A stretch of 64,000 nucleotides of DNA, taken from positions 1,444,501-1,508,500 of the forward strand of contig NC_012034.1 of assembly GCF_000022325.1 (NCBI RefSeq). The letters are read 5' to 3'. The stretch comes from Caldicellulosiruptor bescii DSM 6725 (lineage in GTDB: Bacteria > Bacillota > Thermoanaerobacteria > Caldicellulosiruptorales > Caldicellulosiruptoraceae). The translations under genes and the position numbers were made by a program. Under the pieces are notes generated by a model, which did not search any database, was not told the DNA's origin, and was given only the letters and a program-made list of their open reading frames with translations. Shown piece by piece: positions 27,132 through 34,317 of the stretch. Position 1 is the first letter of the stretch. Every line of letters starts with the position of its first letter.

Positions 27132-28016
27132 CTACACCTTCTCTTTTATATTTTTTCCAAGCAAACCAGAAGGTTTTATAATCAAAATCAATATCAAAAG
27201 GGCGAATGCAACTGCATCTTTGTACATAGAACTGCTGTATCCACTTACAAGAGTTTCAATAATACCAAGGGAAAATCCACCGAGCATTGCACCAGGAATG
27301 ATACCAATTCCACCAAACACAGCGGCTATAAAAGCTTTGAGTCCAGGCAAAACACCCATAAGAGGGTTTATAGTGTTATAGTAAAGTCCTACTAAAACAC
27401 CAGCTGCTGCAGCAAGAGCAGAACCAATTGCAAATGTATATGAAATTGTTGTGTCAACGTTTATGCCCATAAGTCTTGCTGCATCCATATCTTGAGATAC
27501 TGCTCTCATTGCTTTTCCTATTTTTGTCTTTTTAACAACGAAGTTTAGAATTATCATCAAAAGTACTGTAATAATTAGCAGGTATATCTGTTTGTTGTTT
27601 ACCACTATTCTACCTTGGAACAGATGATAATTTTTTTCAGCAACAAGTCTTGGAAAAACTCTTGAATCAGCTCCCATTATAATTTGCATCAAATTTTCCA
27701 AAAGTAGCGAAACGCCAATTGCTGTTATTAGTGCTGAGATTCGCGGTGAGTTTCTCAAAGGCTTGTAGGCAAATTTCTCAATAAGCATTCCTAAAATGCT
27801 GCAGAATATCATAGAAACAATCAAAGAAGGTATTAAACCCAGTTTCAAATATGTAACACTCAGATACGCAATATATGCGCCAACCATAAAAATGTCACCA
27901 TGAGCAAAGTTTATAAGTTTTATTATCCCATATACCATGGTATAACCAAGACTTATAAGAGCATAAATACTTCCAAGAGTTATACCATTTATTAATTGTT
28001 GCATGAAAGTAGACAA
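27132..28016 (-). CDS. livH: Branched-chain amino-acid ABC transporter, permease LivH
   Basis: LivH is the other permease subunit. It shows LINGITLGSIYALISLGYTMVYGIIKLINFAHGDIFMVGAY at the N-terminus and AVSQDMDAARLMGINVDTTISYTFAIGSALAAAAGVL centrally, both diagnostic. The TTG at 28016 follows GAGGTGAG with 7-base spacing. ATG at 28004 is the alternative. The ORF extends upstream without a ribosome site, so those residues are discounted. Confidence 0.9.
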   Translation of the reverse strand: MSTFMQQLINGITLGSIYALISLGYTMVYGIIKLINFAHGDIFMVGAYIAYLSVTYLKLGLIPSLIVSMIFCSILGMLIEKFAYKPLRNSPRISALITAIGVSLLLENLMQIIMGADSRVFPRLVAEKNYHLFQGRIVVNNKQIYLLIITVLLMIILNFVVKKTKIGKAMRAVSQDMDAARLMGINVDTTISYTFAIGSALAAAAGVLVGLYYNTINPLMGVLPGLKAFIAAVFGGIGIIPGAMLGGFSLGIIETLVSGYSSSMYKDAVAFALLILILIIKPSGLLGKNIKEKV

Positions 28017-28080
28017 CGTTTTTCTCACCTCTTTCAAAACATAAAAAATATTTTTAGAAATAAATGTCAAACAATATAAG

Positions 28081-28114
28081 GGAAGGGGCTATTTCACTAA
28101 CAATTGCCCCTTCC
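28081..28114 (-). terminator. Intergenic hairpin between livK and livH
   Basis: GGAAGGGGC (28081-28089) and GCCCCTTCC (28106-28114) form a perfect 9-bp stem. No T tract follows on the minus strand, so it is more likely a partial terminator or mRNA-stabilising structure. It could keep binding-protein mRNA more abundant than permease mRNA. Confidence 0.6.
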
Positions 28115-28135
28115 GAATCTCAGTGTGAATTAGTC

Positions 28136-29308
28136 TTATGGATTAAGTTTCTGTTTAAATTTTTGTACACCATCTTTGAGCTCAATAATAACAGCAGATT
28201 TTTCAGCATTGTGATATTTATTTATGCTTATAATTCCTGTAACACCAACAAAGTTCTTTGTATTTTCGATTGCCGCTTTCAACCTTTCTCTGTCCTTTGC
28301 TACACTGTCAAACTTTAAGTTAGCTCTTTTGAGAGCATCTGCAATAAAATACCCAAGGTCATAACCAAGAGCAGCAAATGCATTTGGTTCTTGATTATAT
28401 TTTGCTTTAAATTTCTTTATAAACTCTTGAACCTTCACATCTGTATCTTGGGTAGAGTAATGAGCAGAGAAAAACACATTGTTAGCATTCTTTTTGCCAG
28501 CTTTTTCAACAACTTTCGGATCATCAAAACCATCTGCACCAAGTATAGGAATATTCATTCCAAGTTCACGAGCCTGTTTTATGATAAGTCCTGCTTCATC
28601 ATAATAAACAGGCGCAAACAGTACATCTGGTTTTTTGGCTCTTATTTTTGTAAGTATGCTGCTAAAATCTTGTTCACCCTTGCCAAATGCCTCTTGAGCA
28701 ATAACTTTTCCGCCGCCTTTTTCAAATGTATTCTTGAAATTTTTTAAAAGACCTTTACTATAATCTGATGTTGCATCATAAATTATAGCTGCTTTTTTAG
28801 CTTTCAAAGTTTTCAATGCAAAGTTTGCCATTATATTTCCCTGGAATGAGTCGTTAAAACATGTTCTGAAAACATATGTCTTTGTTTTGCCAGTTTTTTC
28901 ATCAACTGTAACTGCATCATCTGTTGCAGAAGGTGAAATTATAGGAACTTTATGCTTTGTTGCAGCAACTGCAGCTGACTTTGTAGCACCTGAAGTTGCC
29001 GGTCCTAAAATAGCAAGAACATTTTCTCTTACAGCAAGTTTTGTTGCAACATTTTGAGCTTCGGTCTTGTCAGATTTGTTGTCAATAACTACAAGTTCAA
29101 TCTTTTTACCTCCAATACCACCTTTTTTATTGATTTCGTCAATTGCAAGTCTTATACCTTCAAGTTCTTTTTGTCCGTATTGAGCAACTGCCTGTGAAAG
29201 TTCTAAATCTACACCTATCTTGATGACATTTTTAGATGAAGCAAATGATACAGTAAATATTGAAAGCACAAATACTAACAAGAGGATTATTGAAACAATT
29301 TTTTTCAC
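28136..29308 (-). CDS. livK: Branched-chain amino-acid ABC transporter, substrate-binding protein
   Basis: This 390-residue extracellular binding protein of the Leu/Ile/Val (Peripla_BP_6) family has a signal peptide at about residues 1-24. Two alpha/beta lobes follow, with motifs such as AILGPATSGATKSAAVAATKHKVPIISPSATDD and PVYYDEAGLIIKQARELGMNIPILGADGFDDP. The signal peptide ends in VSFASSKN with no lipobox cysteine, although most Gram-positive binding proteins are lipoproteins. How it is kept at the cell surface is unclear. The start is GTG with AAAAGGAGAG upstream. It is the first gene of livKHMGF. Confidence 0.9.
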   Translation of the reverse strand: MKKIVSIILLLVFVLSIFTVSFASSKNVIKIGVDLELSQAVAQYGQKELEGIRLAIDEINKKGGIGGKKIELVVIDNKSDKTEAQNVATKLAVRENVLAILGPATSGATKSAAVAATKHKVPIISPSATDDAVTVDEKTGKTKTYVFRTCFNDSFQGNIMANFALKTLKAKKAAIIYDATSDYSKGLLKNFKNTFEKGGGKVIAQEAFGKGEQDFSSILTKIRAKKPDVLFAPVYYDEAGLIIKQARELGMNIPILGADGFDDPKVVEKAGKKNANNVFFSAHYSTQDTDVKVQEFIKKFKAKYNQEPNAFAALGYDLGYFIADALKRANLKFDSVAKDRERLKAAIENTKNFVGVTGIISINKYHNAEKSAVIIELKDGVQKFKQKLNP

Positions 29309-29363
29309 TATAGTTCACTCTCCTTTTGAAAATTTTTGTATGTACTTTGTCTTTATAGTTTAT

Positions 29364-29398
29364 AGTATAAAATATCTTTAGATTGAATACAAGTATTC
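29364..29398 (-). promoter_or_regulatory. Promoter and possible operator of the liv operon
   Basis: Minus-strand TTGTAT (29392-29387) and TATACT (29369-29364) are separated by 17 bases. A perfect inverted repeat GAATAC-AA-GTATTC (29385-29398) covers the -35 element, so a bound repressor would block RNA polymerase. The regulator is unknown. Confidence 0.6.
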
Positions 29399-29491
29399 AG
29401 ATTGTCTTTCTGCTGCTGTTATAGACATCATTACTTCCACGTTGTAAAATTAATATACTGAAGGAAAACCATAGGGCAGGGAGTGAGTAAT

Positions 29492-30037
29492 ATGTACTTT
29501 AAGTCGGCAGGTCCTCATAATACTCTTAAGACAATTGAGCTTGCGATAAAAACTGCAATTGAAAGAAATATTAACCATATTGTGGTGGCTTCATGCAGTG
29601 GAAGTACAGCTAAACTTCTAAAAAATTGTGGGAAAAATGTTGTAGTTGTAACTCATGTAAGTGGTTTTTCTGAACCTGGAAAGATGGAAATAAGCCAGCA
29701 AACTATTGAAGAGCTTAAAGCAGTGGGATTTAAGGTCTATACAGGCACACATGTTTTGTCAGGGGCTGAAAGAGGGATATCGAGAAAGTTTGGCGGAGTA
29801 TATCCAGTTGAAATTATGGCACATACACTTAGAATGCTTGGGCAAGGCGTGAAGGTTGCAGTAGAGATTTCCGTTATGGCTTTAGATGCAGGGCTGATAC
29901 CGTATGGAGAAGATATAATTGCGATTGGTGGAACATCTGAAGGCGCAGACACCGCTGTAATTATAAGACCTTCACATGCAGCTTCTATATTTGAAACAAA
30001 AATTAAAGAAATAATTTGCAAACCTTATGATTTTTAA
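29492..30037 (+). CDS. Stand-alone pyruvate-kinase C-terminal-like domain protein
   Basis: This 181-residue protein resembles the pyruvate kinase alpha/beta (C-terminal) domain without the catalytic barrel. Segments include HNTLKTIELAIKTAIERNINHIVVASCSGSTAKLL and IAIGGTSEGADTAVIIRPSHA. Related single-domain proteins occur in Firmicutes and archaea, and their function is not known to me. They could bind a nucleotide or phosphosugar. The ATG at 29492 has GGGCAGGGAG upstream, and an in-frame GTG lies at 29483. It is not in an operon. Confidence 0.8.
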   Translation: MYFKSAGPHNTLKTIELAIKTAIERNINHIVVASCSGSTAKLLKNCGKNVVVVTHVSGFSEPGKMEISQQTIEELKAVGFKVYTGTHVLSGAERGISRKFGGVYPVEIMAHTLRMLGQGVKVAVEISVMALDAGLIPYGEDIIAIGGTSEGADTAVIIRPSHAASIFETKIKEIICKPYDF

Positions 30038-30076
30038 AAAGCCATATAGGTTGTTAAACAAGAAAAAGAAAAAAGC

Positions 30077-30106
30077 TTGACATGATAAAAAGAAGAGAAG
30101 TATAAT
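30077..30106 (+). promoter_or_regulatory. Promoter of the tyrosine recombinase gene
   Basis: TTGACA (30077-30082) and TATAAT (30101-30106), both consensus, are separated by 18 bases, about 60 bases before the start codon. Confidence 0.65.
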
Positions 30107-30167
30107 AAATTTTAGAAAAATATAATTGCACAAAATAAAAATTTTGTGCAATGAAGGGAATGAGAAA

Positions 30168-31154
30168 ATGAATTTTTCTGATATTCCATCTTATGTTGCA
30201 GATTTTTTGAATTATATGATTACAATCAAAAATAAATCTCCAAATACCATCAAAGAATACTATTATGACTTAAGAACCTTTTTAAGATATCTAAAAGCAA
30301 AAGATCTGAATATGCTCAGCCAAATCGAAAAGATTGAAGACCTTGAAAATATTGATGTGAGCAACTTTGAAATTGAAAAGCTCAAGACCTTAACTCTTAG
30401 CAATCTATATGAATATTTTTCTTTCCTTGCCACACGTTTTAACAACGGTCCATATGCAAGAGCCCGAAAAGTTGCATCAATCAGAAGTTTTTTTAAATAC
30501 CTTTACAGCAAAGCAAAACTCATTCCTGACAATCCCGCAAAAGATTTAGAATCGCCAAAACTTGGCAAAAGAAACCCTCGCTATCTCACCCTTAATGAAA
30601 GTAAGAAATTGCTTTCTGCAATTGATGGTGAAAATAAAGAAAGGGACTTTGCAATAATTACTCTTTTTCTAAACTGCGGCCTTAGACTTTCAGAGCTTGT
30701 AAATATAAACCTTTCGGATATAAAAGATGATATGCTGAGGATTGTTGGCAAAGGCAATAAAGAAAGAATAATATACTTAAACAAAGCTTGTAAAGATGCT
30801 ATTGAAAACTATTTGAAAGTCCGCCCTACAGAAGGTGTAAAAGACAAAGATGCTCTTTTTTTGAGTGAAAGAAAGAAAAGAATTAGCAGAAGAACTGTTC
30901 AATACATTGTTGAAAAGTATGTGAAGATGGCAGGTATAAATCAGAAAAAGATTTCTGCCCACAAGCTTCGTCACACTGCAGCAACACTTATGTACAGGCA
31001 CGGCAAAGTTGATATAAGGTCTCTTCAGACTATCTTAGGACATCAAAGTATCTCCACAACAGAGATTTATACTCATGTAAATGACGATGACATCAAAAAA
31101 GCCTTTGAAAAAAACCCCCTCTCAGGAGAAAACCATGATGTGTTTGACTCCTGA
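30168..31154 (+). CDS. Tyrosine recombinase XerC/XerD family
   Basis: This 328-residue site-specific recombinase is probably for chromosome dimer resolution. It has an N-terminal SAM-like DNA-binding domain (about residues 5-125: YMITIKNKSPNTIKEYYYDLRTF) and a C-terminal catalytic domain. Catalytic residues are visible: Arg in NCGLRLSELVN, Lys in VGKGNKER, His/Arg in HKLRHTAATLM, His in LGHQSISTTEIY and the nucleophilic Tyr in EIYTHV. The ATG at 30168 follows AAGGGA. There is no nearby integrase target or phage gene, so a housekeeping Xer protein is more likely than a phage integrase. Whether it is the XerC- or XerD-type partner cannot be told. Confidence 0.88.
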   Translation: MNFSDIPSYVADFLNYMITIKNKSPNTIKEYYYDLRTFLRYLKAKDLNMLSQIEKIEDLENIDVSNFEIEKLKTLTLSNLYEYFSFLATRFNNGPYARARKVASIRSFFKYLYSKAKLIPDNPAKDLESPKLGKRNPRYLTLNESKKLLSAIDGENKERDFAIITLFLNCGLRLSELVNINLSDIKDDMLRIVGKGNKERIIYLNKACKDAIENYLKVRPTEGVKDKDALFLSERKKRISRRTVQYIVEKYVKMAGINQKKISAHKLRHTAATLMYRHGKVDIRSLQTILGHQSISTTEIYTHVNDDDIKKAFEKNPLSGENHDVFDS

Positions 31155-31170
31155 TAAGGGGGTTTTATTT
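31111..31170. terminator. Terminator overlapping the end of the recombinase gene
   Basis: AAAACCCCCTCTCAGGAG (31111-31128) pairs with CTCCTGATAAGGGGGTTTT (31148-31166), followed by TTATTTT. Its left arm lies inside the last codons of the recombinase. It is symmetrical enough to also stop the converging LysM gene, which ends at 31165 within it. Confidence 0.8.
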
Positions 31171-31494
31171 TGTGCACAGAAGTTTGTACGTTTTTACATC
31201 TACAAATTTTAACACTTGCCCAGGATACAAAATTGCATTTTCTAACTTATTTATCTTTCGCACAAAAGAGATATAATCACGAATATCTACGCTATCATCA
31301 ACAAAATTCTTTGAAATTGTCCACAGCGAATCTCCTTCTTTTACCTTCACAAATATCCAATTTATATTCTTTTCTTTATCAATGCCCTTCCCTTCTCCAA
31401 TCGAAATCATCAAAACTGTTATAACAAATACCATTATAAGAAGCAATGCAATACCAAAACGAAACTTATTTTTTATAACAACTTTTGTTCTCAT
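31165..31494 (-). CDS. LysM-domain membrane protein, YneA-like
   Basis: This 109-residue protein has an N-terminal membrane anchor (about residues 12-32) and a LysM domain after it (VKEGDSLWTISKNF to YPGQVLKFVDV), which binds peptidoglycan. The size and layout match the SOS cell-division inhibitor YneA of Bacillus, which has one transmembrane segment and one LysM. The ATG at 31494 is preferred over longer forms, with GGAGAG upstream. A LexA-box-like palindrome lies 46 bases upstream (31540-31551), but no lexA gene is in view. Function as an SOS inhibitor is an inference. Confidence 0.65.
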   Translation of the reverse strand: MRTKVVIKNKFRFGIALLLIMVFVITVLMISIGEGKGIDKEKNINWIFVKVKEGDSLWTISKNFVDDSVDIRDYISFVRKINKLENAILYPGQVLKFVDVKTYKLLCTK

Positions 31495-31539
31495 AAAATA
31501 TTCATTCTCTCCGATAATATGTTCTATATAAAGAATATC

Positions 31540-31551
31540 AAACAAATGTTT
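31540..31551. promoter_or_regulatory. Palindrome resembling a degenerate LexA box
   Basis: AAACAAATGTTT is a perfect inverted repeat. It fits the AAC-N4-GTT core of Gram-positive SOS boxes but lacks the preferred flanking G and C bases. It lies upstream of the YneA-like gene. Confidence 0.3.
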
Positions 31552-31802
31552 ATATGTTAAGAGGTAATACAAAAAAATATTTAATACTTTTATTTTTACA
31601 AATCTCTTTAAATAATTTTTTATTTCCTCCTGCTATTTTCGTTATATCACTTGCTAAATGAAAATTATCCAATATAAATTCTGCTCCATCTATTTACTCT
31701 AATCTTTTCTTTATTTAATAAACATTAATAAATCTTTCTTTTCTAATATTAGAAAAGTAGTTACTTTAAGTCAAATATTTAAAATTCCAATTATAACAAA
31801 AT

Positions 31803-31864
31803 TTCAAGGCTGCCAGTTCGCTCCAGAACATATGAAATGATCTTTCTCAACTGGCAGCCTTGAA
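31803..31864. terminator. Strong hairpin ending the bacteriocin-region transcript
   Basis: TTCAAGGCTGCCAGTT (31803-31818) pairs perfectly with AACTGGCAGCCTTGAA (31849-31864), a 16-bp stem with a 30-base loop. ATTTTGTT follows on the minus strand. The rest of the stretch between 31573 and 31895 shows no convincing gene. Confidence 0.65.
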
Positions 31865-31894
31865 TTATTCTGTTCGACGTATAATTGTAATATC

Positions 31895-32116
31895 TTAAAT
31901 TATCCTTAGTATTTTTAACAAAAATACTATAAATATTACTAAACCTCCTAAGCCATATAAGCCAACACTTTGTTTGTAAACCGCAAATAAAGATACACAC
32001 TCCAAATAAATTGGTATTATAATTGCAATTTTACTCCATTTCTTTTTACTCTTAACTATTCCTAATACAAATAAAAAGGCTAAAATAGAATATAATATAA
32101 AAAAAACTACTAACAT
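31895..32116 (-). CDS. Small hydrophobic protein at the end of the bacteriocin region
   Basis: This 73-residue protein is almost wholly hydrophobic, with two or three membrane segments separated by a basic turn (KSKKKWSK). The ATG is preceded by a good GGTGGAGG site, so it is probably real. Small membrane proteins of this kind beside bacteriocin precursors often give immunity, but no family was recognised and the role is an inference from position. Confidence 0.5.
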   Translation of the reverse strand: MLVVFFILYSILAFLFVLGIVKSKKKWSKIAIIIPIYLECVSLFAVYKQSVGLYGLGGLVIFIVFLLKILRII

Positions 32117-32179
32117 ATCAATAATCCTCCACCACTAAATAAAATATATATGAATCAAACTATTTCAGAACTTATACTT

Positions 32180-32392
32180 TTATTTTACAATTCCTATAAT
32201 AGTTGAAGTTACACCTAGGGAAAAAGACCAACTTCCTGTATATAATAATGCTCCAGCTACAAATACATTTATACCAGGTACACACGCACCGGCAATTAAT
32301 CCTACACCCATAATAAGGCCCATCGCACCAGCAAATAAATAATTACCATCCACGCCACCATATATAGATTCCAGCTCATTGATATCTAATGA
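32180..32392 (-). pseudogene. Double-glycine bacteriocin precursor C, leader truncated
   Basis: The frame encodes SLDINELESIYGG followed by a glycine- and hydrophobic-rich peptide of about 57 residues (VDGNYLFAGAMGLIMGVG... ending TSTIIGIVK). ELESIYGG is a typical double-glycine leader end, and the rest is typical of a class II bacteriocin. Upstream the frame stays open but has no ATG, GTG or TTG before unrelated sequence begins. The leader start therefore appears to have been lost when other DNA was joined here. The mature part contains one cysteine. Confidence 0.55.
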
Positions 32393-32706
32393 AATAATAA
32401 TGACAAAGGCAATGGTTTTTATTGAAGTAAAACTCGCAACACCTGCCTTGTGTCTTGAAATCTCTGTTCCTCGTACACGCCCTTAGAATTTCCGACATTC
32501 TATTCTCTTCTTTCCGCTACAAAAGAGTTGATAGCTTATCTACTTCCCTGCTTATGTCGCAAGTACCTCAATGGTTATTCTTGAGCGTTCCCTTGTCCAG
32601 ACTTTGAAAGTTTTAAATCTTCCATACTCCGAAATAATATAACCTAACTTTACAACTCATGTTATGTCTTGGAAACAAAAATTCTTGACAAGCCTCTCAC
32701 GCTACT
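32393..32706. other. Non-coding scrambled stretch, probable mobile-element or rearrangement scar
   Basis: This stretch has no ORF of note, a composition unlike its neighbours (less AT-rich, with CTCGTACACGCCC) and sits between a bacteriocin precursor lacking its start and a fragment of an HlyD gene. I could not identify a transposase, terminal inverted repeats or target duplications. A remnant of an insertion element or a deletion scar are both possible. Confidence 0.3.
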
Positions 32707-32783
32707 GCAGCTGCCATTCTATTTTTCTGTAAACTCCATTCACTTTTTAGCTCTATCCGCTCATCAAGTCTCGAATCTATCTA
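32707..32783 (-). pseudogene. Fragment of a second HlyD-type gene
   Basis: The minus-strand reading includes IDSRLDERIELKSEWSLQKNR, which aligns with SKIDSKLDELRQSKSEIILQKQK in the coiled-coil part of the HlyD gene at 34318-35718. The DNA matches well over about 75 bases (compare 34893-34976). It is a short orphan piece, showing that a second accessory gene once existed or that part of the locus was duplicated and lost. Confidence 0.55.
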
Positions 32784-32795
32784 AAACAAGAAAGA

Positions 32796-33191
32796 TTATC
32801 TGTCCTTATGGTTAAATAATAAAAGTAGTATGTTTTTAAAATACGATAGATAATCATAATATAATCTTCTATTCTTTGTAATATAAAGAATAATACTTAT
32901 ATTGAATATAATGATCGGTAACAAACAAATAAAATTTAACAAATCTGAAAAATTAAATATATTTCTCAAAACTTGAACTACACTTAAATATGCTATAATA
33001 GTTATACCTATCACAAATATATTTTTCGATGACAATAAAAACGCATAAGAAGTCATAAATGCTACAAGTATTGCAAAAAGAAATAAAATATTATATTTCT
33101 GCCTACTATAAATAAAAAGCCACAAATTAGCAATAACGGTGATAAGTAATAAAATATAAATTATTACTTTATTTGAAAGTAATTTTGGCAA
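32796..33191 (-). CDS. Hypothetical membrane protein in the bacteriocin region
   Basis: This 131-residue protein has four hydrophobic segments and short basic loops, ending RRLYYDYLSYFKNILLLLFNHKDR. GGAGG directly precedes an ATG at 33200 and sits 9 bases from an in-frame TTG at 33191, which is the better start. No family was recognised. It may be a bacteriocin immunity or accessory membrane protein because of its neighbours. Confidence 0.5.
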   Translation of the reverse strand: MPKLLSNKVIIYILLLITVIANLWLFIYSRQKYNILFLFAILVAFMTSYAFLLSSKNIFVIGITIIAYLSVVQVLRNIFNFSDLLNFICLLPIIIFNISIILYITKNRRLYYDYLSYFKNILLLLFNHKDR

Positions 33192-33235
33192 GTTTCTCAT
33201 CCTCCAACATTATCATAATTTTCTGTATTTATAAG

Positions 33236-33266
33236 AGGCTGTCTATTCTATGTTATAAATAGACAG
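33236..33266. terminator. Hairpin between two membrane-protein genes
   Basis: CTGTCTATT (33239-33247) pairs with AATAGACAG (33258-33266), extended by GAG/CTC. It lacks a clear T tract on the minus strand, so termination is uncertain. Confidence 0.4.
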
Positions 33267-33298
33267 ACTCTGGAGGTTTAATTTTTATTTTGAATTTA

Positions 33299-33730
33299 TT
33301 AGTGCATTTTTACTGGTCTAAAATATTTATATAAAAAACCTCTACTCGCATCAATTCTTATTTCTTCTCCATTAATATCAATAACTATTTTTCCACACAG
33401 CCAATTTGTAAGCTTATGCGGTGTTGTTGCAATAATTTTGTTGGCATCTTTTTCAATTTTAGTGTAATACCCTGTTCTTTTTATTCGTTCTTCTAATTCA
33501 TTTTCTGATATAGTACCTTTTTTATAGACATATACTTCATGATCACATAAGTAACCAAAAATAATTGCCATTGTCAAAGACCACAAAAATATCATCAAAG
33601 CAAATACTAATATAATTTCCGGCTTAACATACAAATCATTTAATTTTGATACTACCAACACAAACAAACCAACTCCTGCTGAAGCACCAAAACAGTATGC
33701 AAAACATTTTAAAATCGATTTAAAAAGCAA
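33299..33730 (-). CDS. Hypothetical membrane protein with a soluble C-terminal domain
   Basis: This 143-residue protein has two membrane segments (about residues 8-28 and 38-62). A hydrophilic C-terminal half follows, with pattern ERIKRTGYYTKIEKDANKIIATTPHKLTNWLCGKIVIDINGEEIRIDASRGFLYKYFRP, probably a small alpha/beta or beta domain. The start is TTG with GTAGGTGA upstream. The family is unknown. It directly follows precursor B, so a role in immunity to the bacteriocin is possible. Confidence 0.5.
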   Translation of the reverse strand: MLFKSILKCFAYCFGASAGVGLFVLVVSKLNDLYVKPEIILVFALMIFLWSLTMAIIFGYLCDHEVYVYKKGTISENELEERIKRTGYYTKIEKDANKIIATTPHKLTNWLCGKIVIDINGEEIRIDASRGFLYKYFRPVKMH

Positions 33731-33758
33731 TATCTATCACCTACTTTCATTTCAATAA

Positions 33759-33955
33759 TTAAAATGGGAGAAAGCTACCCACCGCTCCACCTACCATTGC
33801 AGCTGTCCACGCTGTTTTAAACATATCTTAACTTCACCAGTATTATAAGCAATTATACCCCCTGCAGCCATTCCATACGTAAAGCCTAACAACATACCAG
33901 CTGCAATACCGAGCAACCCATCACCATTTATTTTTTCTAATTCATTGTCTTTCAA
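33759..33955 (-). pseudogene. Bacteriocin precursor B, probably frameshifted
   Basis: From TTG at 33955 (AAAAGGG upstream) the frame reads MKDNELEKINGDGLLGIAAG, then FTYGMAAGGIIAYNTGEV. This is a double-glycine-like leader and a glycine-rich peptide. It then passes into KICLKQRGQLQW and a stop at 33791. In another frame the next 20 codons read FKTAWTAAMVGGAVGSFLPF up to a stop at 33759, a typical bacteriocin C-terminus. A one-base change around the A/T run at 33814-33822 would join them. The leader end is NGDG instead of GG, which also suggests decay. Confidence 0.5.
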
Positions 33956-33980
33956 AATTATATACCCTTTTAGAACCGAT

Positions 33981-34223
33981 CTAATATCCAATATCTATCC
34001 AATATCCAACACCCCCAATAAATCCACCAAGAAAAGTACCAGCAAGCCCCGCTGTCGCTGTGCCCGCAACTGCACCAGCAATAGCAGCACCTATTACTCC
34101 TCCACTAAGTCCACTAAGATAAAAACCTAAATCGTTCCAGCTTAATTTTCCGCCTGAAATGTTTAGCAATTCTGTCTCATTCAATTTTAGAGCAGATGTG
34201 CTTCTCAAAACATCATTATTCAT
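33981..34223 (-). CDS. Class II bacteriocin precursor A with double-glycine leader
   Basis: This 80-residue precursor has leader MNNDVLRSTSALKLNETELLNISGG (25 residues, double-glycine end). The mature part of 55 residues is very rich in glycine and alanine with several GxxxG motifs (GGVIGAAIAGAVAG, GTFLGGFIGG), ending in YWIDIGY. This is the pattern of two-peptide (class IIb) bacteriocins. The ATG at 34223 has AAAGGAGG 11 bases upstream. It follows the HlyD gene in the same direction and looks intact. Its product could be exported only if another transporter replaces the broken one here. Confidence 0.7.
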   Translation of the reverse strand: MNNDVLRSTSALKLNETELLNISGGKLSWNDLGFYLSGLSGGVIGAAIAGAVAGTATAGLAGTFLGGFIGGVGYWIDIGY

Positions 34224-34278
34224 AACATCTCGAACCTCCTTTTTGTATAATTTTATTTTTACTATTTTTACTATATCC

Positions 34279-34309
34279 CAACCTCCTGCGGCCGCAAAAA
34301 GAGGTTGTT
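34279..34309 (-). other. Hairpin between the HlyD gene and precursor A
   Basis: CCAACCTC and GAGGTTG arms flank a loop with the palindrome GCGGCCGC, an unusually GC-rich patch. It has no T tract in the direction of transcription. It might set the ratio of precursor mRNA to exporter mRNA. Confidence 0.4.
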
Positions 34310-34317
34310 GCCTCACC

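Noticed and set aside
32393..32706. Intact insertion sequence
   Set aside because: No transposase frame, terminal inverted repeats or target duplication could be found.
34224..34316. Longer N-terminus of bacteriocin precursor A
   Set aside because: The extra residues come from the intergenic hairpin. The ATG at 34223 has the ribosome site and begins a typical leader.
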